The position numbers were made by a program, and so were the translations under genes. Positions 1 to 13,014 of a DNA stretch of 26,632 nt are shown here, in pieces. The notes below the pieces were generated by a model, which saw only the letters and a list, made by a program, of their open reading frames with translations, was not told the origin of the DNA and searched no databases. Within the stretch, counting starts at the first letter, position 1, and every line of letters begins with the position of its first letter. Origin of the DNA: Phallusia fumigata (lineage: Eukaryota > Chordata > Ascidiacea > Phlebobranchia > Ascidiidae); contig QXVZ01024914.1 of NCBI GenBank assembly GCA_008931825.1, positions 1-26,632 on the forward strand, read 5' to 3'.

Positions 1-54
1 CAGTAAAGTAAGTTCATGATTTAAAGACTTAAACTTAACTTGTTGTTGGAATGT

Positions 55-110
55 CTAAACAAGTGTTCCTCAATCTTTTTTTGTTACGCGACCCAGAAAA
101 AGTCAAAATT
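55..110. mobile_element. hAT-like terminal fragment in plexin intron 10
   Basis: The stretch at about 58-105 reads GTGTTCCTCAATC, then a T-run, then a GCGACCC motif and an A-rich AAAAAGTC tail. This resembles the widespread hAT terminus of the form CAGTGGTTCTCAACC...GCGACCCC. No matching opposite end or target duplication is visible in the window, so at most this is a decayed fragment. The rest of 1-249 is intron with nothing else recognisable. Confidence 0.3.
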
Positions 111-249
111 CGATACCAGTTAGTAGTTAACTCAGACTCGAATCGAGTGGTCATAGGCAAAAACTTTCACTTAACTTAACTCAGACCAATGTGAAATCAA
201 CCAGCTCTGGTGTAGAAAATAAAATTGCCTCGAGTAATTGATAACTTAC

Positions 250-3200
250 GCTGTTAATGCGTGGAAAGCTGCAAACTTCGCCCGCCTGGGCCTTCAGCCA
301 CGAACTGCACGCTTCGGTTGAGTGCGTGCACGTGTCATGGGACTGACACCAGCCGCATTGCCACTGTTCCGGCGACTGAAGGCAGGTTCCGCAGTTGCTG
401 CTGCCTTCCTCCAATGCACAACTGAACATCACCACTGCAAAAGCAAAACAGGAAAAATATATTTCCAAAAACTGTGTTTCAAAAAAGAAGTGCTAAATTA
501 GTTCTAGAAAAAGAGAGGATTGCTGTGTAAAAAATAGAATGCCAAAAATCTAATTTTGACCCTACGCTGGAACCATAGCAGACACCAGTCGCTGGTACAC
601 AGCTCAGGTTTACTGATGTGTATACTGATGTCGTTTCAAGTACGTAATTCGACCTGGGAGTCCCAAAGAGTTTAAATATGGGTGAAGTACTTAAAGCGAG
701 TGAGAAGTTTAATTTTTCGAATTCTGAATCATCGTGGGAAACACGGGTATTAAAAACAGCTTTATTTAAGTTTGAAATGATGAAATTTCGTCGTCTACCA
801 AAATCAACACTACAGGACAGTATACTTGTCATTAAAGGTGCATTCCAGTAGTTTTCAACCTGTTTTGTACCTTGACCCACAAAAGCGATTCTACCTAATC
901 AGCGGCCCCTTTCAACAAACCCATATTTGAGAAATGATTCAATGTAACTTCCCTTTTAGAAGCCATAAAGTCTCAGACATAAACGGTAGTGAAGAAGTCG
1001 CAATGGCTTTACGATTACCCCAATAACTGGCCACATCAGATTTGATAAAATTTATGTAATTATGGTCAAAGCACAAAAGAGCCTATAAAAGCGTTTGGTA
1101 AAGATTGTTACTTCACAAAGGGGAAAGACTAATCTCTCTTATAAAATTTTTTAACTGGTTTTGTTGAAAAAAGGCCTGCAATTGCTTTCAATCAGTGTAA
1201 AAGCTTTCATAAATGTTTTTTGCCAAAATGCACCCTTCGCTTGCGACCCATAAAAAAGTACTCGCGCCCCCCATGGGTGAAAAACCCCTGGTGTATTCGG
1301 ACAGTTGGGTCACCTGTCAGCGGTTGCGACGAATCAATCTGAATTTGATTCTTCCACCTCACTGTAACGGTGGCGTTTGCCGTTCGACGACCCACTGGTA
1401 CAAAACCCTAAAAAAATACAAATCTCAGTATTGGTTATAATCAAACGCTATACTGCATTCAAGGAGGAAATGGTATTTATGTGTACGTATTCCCGTAGAA
1501 GGTTGATGCGTCGTAAACAATATTTAATAAACAACAATGTATAAGAGTCAAATGTATAAAAAGCATCGTTATCTTCATGCATTTCAGAAACCTTTCCAGC
1601 AATTAAAGTTGTGTAAATTTTAGTAGGAACCAACGCAACAACATGCCCTGGATGACTTAAGACTGATGATAAGTATGTTTGTACTTTTATTCAGGATAAA
1701 GCCATAACAACGACAGTTATGTGCTTAAGTGATCTATCAGCCGAAATTAAAAAATAAATACAAAGCATCAGAACACCGAACCTCCACATCCTGACAAGTA
1801 ACCCTGGAAGGAGAGTTGCGATTGGCATCGACGACCCACTGTTTTACGTTGGGAATATCAATGTGGCACTTGTAGTTGTCCGGGCCGTCATTTGACGGCA
1901 GGATCGCGCCGTTCAGCTCCAGGTTCATCGTTCTGCCATTGGCCAGGTAGAAGGTTGGCTGTGGTTGACCTGACACATGAAACGAGGAAATTTGGGGACA
2001 TCTCTGCAAAACAAGTGCAAGACTTAGAATTAGTAACAGTAAATTCATAACTGAGATTTGCTTTCCGCGCCGAAATGCACCACAGTGACATAACACATGA
2101 CACCCGTTCAAGTTATGACAATTATGTTTAAAACGGTCGTCTTTTGGGGGGATGGGGATTAAACAAAGGCCTGAAAAAGCTAGTCAACAATGTCTCCGTT
2201 AACTGCCAAATAATAAAATGCACCGTTTAAAAAAATTTTGGCCGGAATCGCGAACAACGTAACTAAAAAGCACCATAAAAAAATTCAAAGAAATACCAAA
2301 GTTGCAAAAACGAAGTTCTTATGAAGACAACCATAAACAAACAGGTGCCATATTCTATATATTTACTATAAAGCTGTGATTTACGATTGCAGCTGGCCCG
2401 GCACAACCGAGTTCAACTTCAACGGACGCTTGTTTTTATCCGAGCCCAGCTTGACACCCTGCCGCGAATTTCATTACATCATCGCTGTGCGACCGCGAAG
2501 GGTTTTCACGAGCAGGGCCGTATTGGAACAAACAGTTGGCGTTCTGGTCGCCTACACAACACGACCAGAACAATTGCGCCATACAAGACCAAGACAAGTA
2601 TTTGCGAATCGATTGCCTTGATCAAATATTGGATTTGGCCAGACAAAAACGGACAGATGTGTAAAAACAATACAAAACAGGAACTGTCCACGATTTTAAA
2701 AATCAATTGTTGTGAGGAAGTTTTTGTTAGATTTAAACTTACATACAAAACTACAAATAACGTTTAAGTCAGACTCTAAAACCGAGGTGCCTGCAGATTT
2801 TAACGGTTTAAATAATCTGACAGTAAAACGGATGAGAAGTATTAGATAACGTTCGTATGTCCAACTAGGTCTCCATGTGCAACTAGGGTAGGCAAACACA
2901 GGCAAATGTGTTTTTCAGTTCAACAACAAACGGTTGTGTATTGTTTACTGTTTCAGTTCTTCCAGGGTTTCTACAATCATCAAGTGTATTTTCAATAACT
3001 AGTTTTAAACACATCTCTTTTATCAAAACCGTGCCAAGCGCACCTAATTTGGCAATACACACATACCCAGCAGTTGACCCAAACTAACTTATAAAGGGCC
3101 AATACAAAAACCTTAAGTTCGTCATCTTTTGAACTGATGTCACACATTTCGCGTTTTTAAATTAAGAAAAGCGACGGAATTGGACGGTTTATCGTTTCAG

Positions 3201-6200
3201 CAGTTGTGATCCGAATAATGCGATTACGGCCTTGTCCGTTCAGCGCTCTCCTATACAGCTGACCACAGAAATGTAAACACATCCCAGTTTGGCCAGGACC
3301 AGAACTATACGAATGCACGTCTGCATAAGACGCAGTCACAAGGCGTGAGAAATGCTGATTGCGCCACAAAATGCAATCAACACCACCTGACAACTCCCGA
3401 TCAAAAATGGTAAATTGTTGTTCAGGAAATTTTCATGCAGATGATGCAAGGCAAACTTAGTGCCCAAAAAGTGTGTTTACAAAAGCGACTACGTGGTTCA
3501 CGCAGCTTCTTACTTATCAACAGAAAATTATCTTCCACCGACAAGCATTATTAAACCTTGCACATGGAATCAAGCTAAGAAGCTATGATCGATATGAACC
3601 TAATTCGGTTACAGATCTACTAATCACGTGTAGTACTAACGCATAAGTTGATAAGCCACAAACCACCACGTGGCAGAGAAGCTTAATTAGACACATTACG
3701 AAAACGAAATGCGATCAGATAACAAACAACCGGCAACAGAACATACCGAAGACCTATCAGAGCGCCAAATATAGCCAAAGCTTGGCGAATTTATACACAA
3801 GCAAAGCGCCGCGGCAAAAGTGCACGTCGAAGCGTGCCCAGGCAGGTCAACGTTTTCGCCGCATACCGAAGGCATTCTTCCGAGGTGCGCAACGGAGCGT
3901 GACCTAATCCGATCGCGTCAAACACTGCAGCGATTATCGCCAACTCGATCTTCGACAAGCCCTGGGCGCAAACGCCGCCAAAACCGACAAAAACGTGGGC
4001 GAATAAACACATGACGTAATACACGGGCGGGGGTAGACGTTTGCTCAATGATTTCGTCGAGACACGAACGTTTCGTAAGTCGCATTAGATCACACTTTCC
4101 TTGAGATTGGGAATGAGTGTGTTATGCAAACTTGGTGTTTAGGGTTATCTGTGTTTGAAAACTTAGTTTTCCTCGGTCGAAATGGTAAGTAAAGTTATCC
4201 ACTGGACACGTAGAGTTGTTCATTAGCCCGTTTATCACTTTCAGAGAGGTATTATAAACGTGTGCGCGTGACACTGTTTTGTAAACAAATCTTGCCCAAC
4301 ACACGGACATTTAGCAGTGTACATACACCACACGAATTCCATTTTCAATCATGTTTGTTTCGACACTGAACAGGAAACCTCTGTCAGCTGTGTGCGCGCT
4401 CGTGCATGACCTGGGCGTTTTTGACATTGCAACACGAGAACGGGGATCGGGCTTCGATGGCCGCGGGGCCTGGGTTGAAGTGATAAAAACGCCAGCGCCA
4501 AGGGAAGTGGGCAAGTGAAACAAGGCCCTTGGCAGCGGCACGGAAACGAAGTCGCACGCTTCTGTGTAACCAACCCCTCGTAAACAAACCCACTTCAGTA
4601 TGCAGCGTACCAAAACAGCGCAGCAGGTGAATAACGCATTGTTAAGGTCACGACAGCGTAAAAATGACCTTGTAGGATATCAGACTTGGAAGCAGTTTGG
4701 GCGGGAATAACGAACATGACGAGAGAAGTCGAAACGCGATCACGCGTGAGCGCAGAAAACGCGTCACCGACATTCGCAAACCTGAACGGCCTTCTGTGAT
4801 TGACGTAACGCATCGCGCTATTTACAGTGAGCGTGGCGCAAGCGCTCAACTGTGGACCGCGCGGTTTCAGTCTTGCTGACACAAAAGTAGCGAAAAGTGT
4901 TTTCGCAACAGAAACTTGACCGGTTGCCAGGCGCCAATACCCATGTGGGGAATTCCACTCTATTGAGATGAGTTCCTCATGTCGCCCCACAAACTATGTA
5001 AAGATCAACACAAAAATCGCCGCAAAAGGACAAAGTGTCATAGGGGGGCCAGTCATGAAATCCGATCGACAATAGGTTTATCACGTATTGTGCGTAAGCG
5101 GACCAAACAATGCCCACAACCGCAAGCAAATGCCAATGCAGTGACGCGACGCGCTGACGGGTGAATTTACCAAGCGCAAGTTTTTCTCATCACCGCCCGA
5201 GGAGGAAGTCGTAAAAAGCCAGGCACGAGCTCACGAACGAAATTCGTCAAAACATGGTGTTTTGGTGGTCGAAATTGAAACAGTTTGGCAGTCTGGCGTA
5301 AGTTTGGTACACTTTTGGAAAGCTGTGGGCAAATAATCGTTGAATTATAATAGTTCCTATTTTATGTGGTAAAACCATCTAGAAAGTAATGAATTTGTAA
5401 TGTCAGTTCAAAGCCAATTTTAACAGAAACACCTTGTACAGATCTAACACAAGTTTTCACCAGTAAAACTTAACCACAAACTATAAGGGCACAACAGTTT
5501 TTAACAACTACAGTGGACAATAGAGAACCGTGCATTACCGTGACAAACTGGACGTGTTTACGANATGGCCGCGGGGCTTGAAGTGATAAAAACGCCAGCG
5601 CCAGGGGAAGTGGGCAAGTGAAATAAAGCCCTTGGCAGCGGCACGGAAACGAAGTCGCACGCTTCTGTGTAACGAACCCCTCGTAAACAAACCCACTTCA
5701 GTATGCAGCGCACCAAAACAGCACAGCAGGTGAATAACGCATTGTTAAGGTCACGACAGCGTAAAAATGACCTTGTAGGATATCAGACTTGGAAGCAGTT
5801 TGGGCGGGAATAGCGAACATGACGAGAGAAGTCGAAACGCGATCACGCGTGAGCGCAGAAAATGCGTCACCGACATTCGCAAACCTGAACGGCCTTCTGT
5901 GATTGACGTAACGCATCGCGCTATTTACAGTGAGCGTGGCGCAAGCGCTCAACTATGGACCGCGCGGTTTCAGCCTTGCTGACACAAAAGTAGCGAAAAG
6001 TTTTGTCGCAACAGAAACTTGAACGGTTGCCAGGCGCCAATACCCATGTGGGGAATTCCACTCTATTGAGATGAGTTCCTCATGTCGCCCCACAAACTAT
6101 GTAAAGATTAACACAAAAATCGCCGCAAAGGACAAAGTGTCATAGGTGGGCCAGTCATGAAATCCGATCGACAATAGGTTTATCACGTATTGTGCGCAAG

Positions 6201-9200
6201 CGGACCAAACAATGCCCACAACCGCAAGCAAATGCCAATGCAGTGACGCGACGCGCTGACGGGTGAATTTACCAAGCGCAAGTTTTTCTCATCACCGCCC
6301 GAGGAGGAAGTCGTAAAAAGCCAGGCATGAGCTTACGAACGATGGTGTTTTGATGGTCGAAATTGAAACAGTTGGGCAGTCTGGCGTACTTGACAAGTTT
6401 GGCACACTCTTGGAAAGCTGTGGGCAAATTATCGCTGAATTATAATAGTTCCTATTTTATATGGCAAAACCATCTAGAAAGTAATGAATTTGTAATGTCA
6501 GTTCAAAGCCAAATTTAGCAGAAGCACCTTGTACAGATCTAACACAAGACTTCACCAGTAAAACTTAACCACAAACAATAAGGGCACAACATTTTTTAAC
6601 AACTACAGTGGACAATAGAGAACCGCGCATTACCGTGACAAACTGGACGTGTTTACGACGTTGATGACCATCGTGCTGACCGTTAACACCGTATTCCAAG
6701 CACAGGTCGCCTTCTATAGCTAATGGCGACCGCGCCAGGGCAATGATGATACAAAGACGGAAACACTTGGCGCGATTAGCGGGACTCGGATAACGATGGC
6801 GCGATCGAAAGACTCACTGCGCATAATAGGAAGTAATCCCGCGCCATTTGGGTTAAGAGTGTTTCGCATTGTCACATGACAGTTGCCGCACTCGCCTTAG
6901 TTGTGCCGTAACCCAGCCGAAAGTAAATACTTTGCCGTGATAGAACCAGTATCGAGTTACCCAGGTCCTGTTGTACCACAGGGACCACGTGCCTTTACGT
7001 ATGTAACGTCTAGTTGCTGTGTAACACCACTGTGTTTTACACACTTAGCGATTTGCGGTCTTTGAACGAATCAGACAGCCACTGAATTATGAATGAGCTA
7101 TGTAGGGGCTCTAAAAGCCAATCCACTGTGCGGCCTTGACCTTGGCCACTTTTCGCTAAATTATGTTTGCAACTGTGCATTTAGGACTGTGAAAAAATGT
7201 GGGTCGAAGAGCAAGCTTGCATTGCACATGCTTTTAACCACACATTTTGTTTGCTACAGGCATTGATCAGCATCTTTAACAGCATGTTGGTAAGATTCAT
7301 TTGCAGCATACCCCCAAAGAACAAAAATAAACACATACCGAGGAATCCCTGGCCATGGCATTCACAAAGTTGCACTCAGAGTTGGATTCAACACAGGTGC
7401 TCTCATAAGTGCACCAGAGACACTGAAAGCCGCTATCCACACATGCCATGCATCTGCACAAACATGGAAATAGTTGTGGGCAATGACAACCACTGAGTTG
7501 AACGCTCTATCCATTGGCTTACTTACGAAGAATGGTATTTGCAGCTATAGTAGGTAAAGTTTGTGCTTACAACTGGTTTTTCCCTGTATGTTAATGACAA
7601 GGTGACCTGGCGGGATCCTGTAAATAAGAAGTATTTCAAGTGTTAAGGCTAAGAAACCAAAATAATGCTTCAAATCTAAGCATATTATTGTACTTGGATT
7701 TTAGGCATCAAAACAAATATATTTTACCCGCATTAACCAATGGAGGAATGTTGGCTTTTGATGGAGTAATACACCTGACTGTAGAAGTCTTGTCACGGTT
7801 GTACACAACTGTGGTGTGAGCAGAAGTTTGGTCATCAAATTTGCATCTGTATTCCGAGCTTGGCTGTATGTGGGGTATGTTGTAGGCTGTAAGCGTAATC
7901 TGCAATTCAATATCATATTGTTATGTCTGTCTGAATTCCTCAAATTCATTCACAAAAATAAGCACATGTTTTAACACAGATTTGGGCGCTTTTAAGATCC
8001 GTTTTATACCATCTAAACTGCAATAAATGTGCTTACACAATAAACGTTACGATGCAATTTACTCTACATAGTGCTACTATAGCGCTAACATAGTTCACAG
8101 TCCTCCGCACATTCTTCAGGCATTATCATGCCCAGAGGCATTGACCATGTAGCAGTAAGTTTTAGTGGGAACAATACATACACATCTTAAGTGGGGCACT
8201 GTTACCACTTATGTCAGTAACACACCCTTCCCTTTTCAAATTTTAAAATTGTCCCAATGAAACTTGTACAGAAGCAACTTTACTGGAGTTGGTTATTTAA
8301 GGTCTTTACTATGATTTGTGATCTACATTACAATGTTTATGACACAAACCAGGAAATGGTCCTGCTTGTTCAGTCTTTTAAGAAAATAATAATTTACGCT
8401 TTAATAGAGGTTAAGAGATCGGGTTTAAAATATATGGGCTGGGAAAATTAATAGGAGTGAAACTTAACATGTTTAGGTGTTGGAAGAGTAAAATTAAATG
8501 GGTTGAACAAATTAACAACTTACGTCGCTTTGTGATTTGTTGATTGACAAAGAAAGATCGCTCGATGCCAACCTCGGACATTTTTGCTCCTTCTGGATAA
8601 AACCTGAACTGGTGCATCTCTCAGTGGAGGTACAACTACAATATATAGATGATCAATAAAACATCATTTGTGTAGAAATTACAAAATGCTGTGTGTTATG
8701 GCTAGTTATATACCTGGTTTCCAATGGACACCAACCACAAAAGGGATCACCTGACCCAAGACAACTGCTGCAGTCTTGAAACTTGCTGCAGTTATGAACA
8801 GGCAAGCCAACCAAAACATTTGGTGACATGGCATACATCATGGGGGTTTGTGTACTGACTGGGTTATTGTATGCAAGCTGAATAGAATTAATGGCCTTTC
8901 TGGAATAGCCTGAATTATCGACCACAATGGTTTCATATGCCAAGTTTGCTTCATCATATCTGCGATTGGAGTTCAATTTTAACTGTAAAACAAAAGTTGG
9001 AGTTTATAGGGGGTTTTTCCATCAATTTAGTCTTTAAATGTAATAACCACAGTAATGATCACATTCAATTTACGTAAAAACTAGAACTCCAAAGTTATGT
9101 TCAAAGTAGAGTAGCTGGCTATTTTAGAATGTTCGAATCAAAGTCTTATGTTAATTTTAGCAGATTGACACACAGAATTGCGAGTAACAAACAACAGTAA

Positions 9201-10792
9201 AAGATTGTTTATTTAACTTTGGAGAACATCTCCTGTAACTGAGGATGATTTTCGTTTGAACGCCCGGACAATGTCAAACATACGGTTGTAACACTTGCGC
9301 ACGAAGGTTGTACAAGCGCTTGTAAAACACTAATTTCCCCCCTGACAAAGTTGAGTACAATTGATTCATACCAGTTTTTGCACAAAAGATACTGGCAAAA
9401 ACTGCCTTGATATGATTGCTTAGTTTTTTACCTTGATAACTTTTCCCTCACTGGTGCCAAGAAATGCAATGGTATGATCATGTGAAGTTGTCACTTCAAG
9501 TGCTGTTATGAGGTAATCACTGGCAAAGACAGTAGACTTAGAGAATGCAGAACCTTGCAAAAATTGAGCAATGTCCCAAACACCAATGTTGCCACACACG
9601 GGACTTGTTACATCGAATCTCTGCAATTAAAAATAAATTAACATGATCTTGCACAAGCAAACAGAAACAGTAAGACATTACAAACCCCAAATCCACATTG
9701 GACCTCCTCCCTTTGCACCCATGAAATCTTGTCTTGGGGTGTGTGTCCCTTCATACAGCTTCTCACCAGGGCAACATACCTGTTATCAATTTCATACAAG
9801 GGATACATGCAGATGGCACTGCGCCCCCGTGAGTCTGGGTCCTCAAATGAGATGAACATAACAGCTACTGATTTTGTGCTGGGTATACCAAGAGCAGATG
9901 CCAGGTGGACCCCAATTACTCTTGTAACTGATGCAATTGCTTTTGTATAAGTCTGGCCATTGACAGTACAGGTAACCTGCTGCTCAAGGTATGACCTGAG
10001 TAGACCAGATGGGTTTTCATTCAGGCATATTTGGGAAACAAAGCTGTGAATTTGTTTGTAGTTTTTCGATGGATGTGACATAACAAAGTAACCAGTTCGA
10101 TCAAACTCAAAGCCATCAATAAATGTTACATGAAAATTTTGGCTTACTGCTTCTTTTTTCATTATCAGCCCCATGTCTCCAACATAAATTCCATCTTGAA
10201 ACAACTGTACAGAGAACATGTTGTCATCTGAATTGTCGGTATACAGTTTACGCTGAGAAACAGTGAACACAACATCTTGATCGTCTTGTGAAGTCTTTGA
10301 AGATCCAACAAACAAAAATTGCTGACTCCCAGTGTTGGCTAGAAAACCCACTGTGCTGAGGTCAGCACCTGCTGCAACATACTGTTTAACTGCTGTTGCA
10401 TTAACATTCATTTTAGTCAAAACCCTGCCTATATCACCATCTTTTCTTAGTTCACATAGTCCATGATTAATGCTGTTGCAGACAATAATCCGTTTGTTAT
10501 CACCATCAATCAACAAAATTTTGTTTATGGAGTCTCTGTTGTCAGATGTTGGCCCTGTGTCTACTGATTTGACAAGTGACAGGTCATTCCTCACTTGAAA
10601 GAGTCTGTTTCTCGCCCCAATATAAAGATAACCATTCTGTTCTTTTTTTATTGCAAGTTGACTGAAGTCACAACCATTATCATCGCAGCTGTCTGTGTTG
10701 AACTCAACTTTTGTTTTTCCCACATTTGCTCCAAAACATTGACAAGTAAAGGAAAGAGTAAGTAATAATCCCAGATGTTTGGTAAGATCCAT
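250..10792 (-). CDS. Plexin (semaphorin receptor), N-terminal ectodomain half, 10 exons, 3'-truncated by window edge
   Basis: Plexins are single-pass surface receptors for semaphorins, used in axon guidance and cell migration. Exons (minus strand, in order): 10792-9686, 9620-9432, 8982-8714, 8635-8524, 7899-7728, 7617-7527, 7453-7339, 2003-1782, 1407-1314, 434-250. All splice phases join into one frame of 852 codons. The protein starts MDLTKHLGLLLTLSF, a signal peptide. A sema domain covers about residues 30-495 (exons 1-3). PSI1 follows at about 496-545 (CSKFQDCSSC, then FCGWC across exons 3-4), PSI2 at about 641-685 (CMACVDSGFQCLWC, exon 7) and PSI3 at about 796-850 (CGTCLQSPEQWQCGWC, exon 10). 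Between the PSIs are the IPT-type segments of plexins (exons 5-6 and 8-9). Further IPTs, the membrane segment and the cytoplasmic GAP domain should lie left of position 1. The exon 8 donor (GAG|gttcgg) is the least certain junction. I cannot assign the A or B subfamily. Confidence 0.93.
2004..7338 (-). other. Plexin intron 7 (5.3 kb), non-coding
   Basis: Exon 7 ends at 7339 with donor GTATGT and exon 8 begins at 2003 after a TTTTGCAG acceptor, so this whole stretch is one intron. Every other plexin intron in the window is under 1 kb. The open frames inside (for example around 3800-5000) have no recognisable protein motif and are chance ORFs in locally GC-richer sequence. The interval contains the tandem copies at 4457-6658 separated by a single N, so the true intron is probably about 1.1 kb shorter. 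I recognise no RNA gene in it. Intronic regulatory sequence is possible but unproven. Confidence 0.8.
4457..6658. repeat. Direct tandem pair 4457-5563 / 5565-6658, joined at a single N (probable assembly duplication)
   Basis: Copy 1 begins ATGGCCGCGGGG at 4457 and ends GTGTTTACGA at 5563. Copy 2 begins with the same bases immediately after the N at 5564 and ends at the same bases at 6658. The copies are 1107 and 1094 bp and align throughout, with scattered substitutions and short indels amounting to a few percent by eye. The joint falling exactly on the ambiguous base points to two allelic contig ends placed side by side, not a genomic tandem repeat. It lies wholly within plexin intron 7, so coding is unaffected. 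Confidence 0.9.
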
Positions 10793-12528
10793 TCTTCAAG
10801 GTTTTGATAAGATTTTCAAACGGTGCAATATACTGATATTGACCTTACATTTTAATTTATTTGCATAGTATTTCAAAGCAGTTGTTCAGGATCCTAGTGA
10901 AACTATGTATTTAGTAATTGATTTACCAGCAATGTTAATAATATCTGATGGGCCAGATGCCAATTTAAGACACCGACCATACGTCTAAGGTCTATACACA
11001 TGTTAACTGGTCAGCATCCCGAGTATTATCGGTAATAATGGGCCCAAATTAAAGTCAACCAAATATGCTTGTTTGTAGCTTGTTGTAACAAAACAATAAG
11101 ACTATTTGTTGCCAGCATCATACTTAAACTTGGGATCAACAGACTCAATAGAACTTCCTCTTACTTTAGTGTTTAACGACGACAGCGACAGCTCAGCACC
11201 CATAGTCGCAAGACTCGCAACTCGCAATAACACGGGCAACATCGCCCTCTGGCCATGCATGACTACAGATTATCACGCTTGATTGATTGCACGGAATGGC
11301 AAATAATTTTTAATCTGGAAAATTTTACCTCCAGGAACTTCTTATTCCCGTACATTTATACTTATCATAGGTAGGCTTACCATACGTCCCGTTTCGGCTG
11401 CTAACCAGTATGTCATGTTTTTTTATCAGTCGGTAAACCGTAATCTGATGAGGTTAACTGACCCACCCCCCTAATAATAAAGTGTATTTCCGTGTCTTAT
11501 TTTTTTTCCATTTTTGACAAATTTGATATTGTTTCATCACAGTACGAACATGAGTTAATTGTACCCGTATTCACAGGACAACTATCAGTAGGTGGCAAGG
11601 TGGTTTGCTAGGTTTGTGGTGCTGTAAGTACAAAAATCAATCTGATAGTTGTGTTATAATGACCCTCAAAAAACGCAAGTTAACAAATGTCGTCAAAAGA
11701 GACCCGGACTACATGAAAGAATCATTCGATAGCAAAGTTCAGTGCGATTATTGTTGTCGATTATCTATTTTTTTAGTTTAGTCGTTGTGGTAGTACGTTC
11801 GGTTCGTTTAAAAAACTTTATAGCCGCTTGTTTGAAAGCGTCCCGGTTTCAAGTCTTAAAAATGTGATAAGCCTAATCATTGGTCCTGTTTTAGCCGAAA
11901 AGGTCCCGCTTTGAATGCTTTGTAACAACCTTTCTATCGGTTTGCCTTTTGGTGCCTATGACTTTTTATGACTTTCAATTTCGCCCGGTTTTACTTTTTA
12001 ACTCTGGTAATATGTTTGCTTCAAAACTATTGCATTATCACACGACAAAAATATGGTGCAAATCATGATTTGTTGGAATCATGTTCAGGTTCAAGGACCC
12101 AAGTCAAAATGAAGCACCCGTTTGCCTGACATGTAACGGCGGATCTGTGTTCGCTAAAAACAAAACAGATATTTTTTTATTTTTTTGCATACAATTTGAC
12201 TTTACGGGCACCTTTGGGGGCACCTTTTGCCATAAACCACCCTCATCATAATGTATGTCGAGCGATGGGACTTTAATTCAACTCCAGTAGTCCGACAAAT
12301 TTCGGGTCATCACAATACAATTACAAATTATGTTGGGTTTCACAGGCGGGCCGGGTGACATAGGGTGTCCAAATGAGAAAAAGACAATTGAGAAACGATT
12401 GAAGAGTTGTTAAACAACTAGGAAAAATATTTCGCGTTTATGGGGCAACACTTTGATGGTATTTTTGCAGTTTACACTAATTGCGAACATGTTTACTATG
12501 TTTTGGTTAAGAGACAAACCCCTTACGG

Positions 12529-12868
12529 CAGGGGCGTCCAAAATGCGGCCAGCGGCGGTATTTTACGTCGCCCTCGGTCGTGGTTTTTAATTGTGCTGTA
12601 ACATGACACGCCAAAGTTTAGATTAGGCTTTTGGGTTATAGCGACTCGCCACTTCGCGCAAAAGCCTTCTATGGAACTTTATTTACCGACAAGAAGATTG
12701 AGCACTTGGTACTGACGCAACACAATTTCCATTTGGCTGATAAAATCGTTGTGCAGTCGTGTATTTACGCACTTTTGGTGTATGGTTAACAACTTGGGAA
12801 AAAACGCCGGCCCGCGGGCGTCTTCACCTAATTAAAATTGGCCCTCACAAAAAGTTTGGACACACCTT
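12529..12868. mobile_element. Non-autonomous hAT-type DNA transposon with 8-bp target duplication
   Basis: The left end reads CAGGGGCGTCCAAAATGCGG and the right end reads AAAGTTTGGACACACCTT. These are imperfect inverted copies (CAGGGGCGTCCAAA against AAGGTGTGTCCAAA), the typical hAT terminus. GC-rich subterminal blocks (GGCCAGCGGCGG near the left, GGCCCGCGGGC at about 12810) also fit this family. The 8 bp to the left (12521-12528, CCTTACGG) and to the right (12869-12876, CGTTACGG) match at 7 of 8 positions, as expected of a hAT target-site duplication. At 340 bp with no open frame it is a non-autonomous, somewhat decayed copy that would need transposase in trans. Confidence 0.8.
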
Positions 12869-13014
12869 CGTTACGGTCTAAATTTATACAAACCTGATAA
12901 TAGCAAATCAGGTAGTTTTCATTCCGGCTTCTTTTAACATGTTTTAAAATTTTGTTTTGACATGTGCTGCCAACAGAAATAAGATTTTGGAAAAGATTGC
13001 GAACAGAAACAAGA

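Noticed and set aside
2376..2767. Overlapping frames of 81 and 126 codons on the plus strand in plexin intron 7
   Set aside because: Two long frames overlap in different phases with no motif; composition looks non-coding.
4947..4956. GGGGAATTCC, matching the NF-kB consensus (also at 6050-6059)
   Set aside because: A single 10-bp match in a 5-kb intron is expected by chance at an appreciable rate. The second occurrence is just the duplicated copy, so it is not independent support.
3791..5164. Several open frames of 60-131 codons on both strands in plexin intron 7, some repeated at 5698-5982
   Set aside because: They overlap each other in all frames, have no recognisable domain, arise in GC-richer sequence with few stops, and the repeats simply follow the duplicated DNA.
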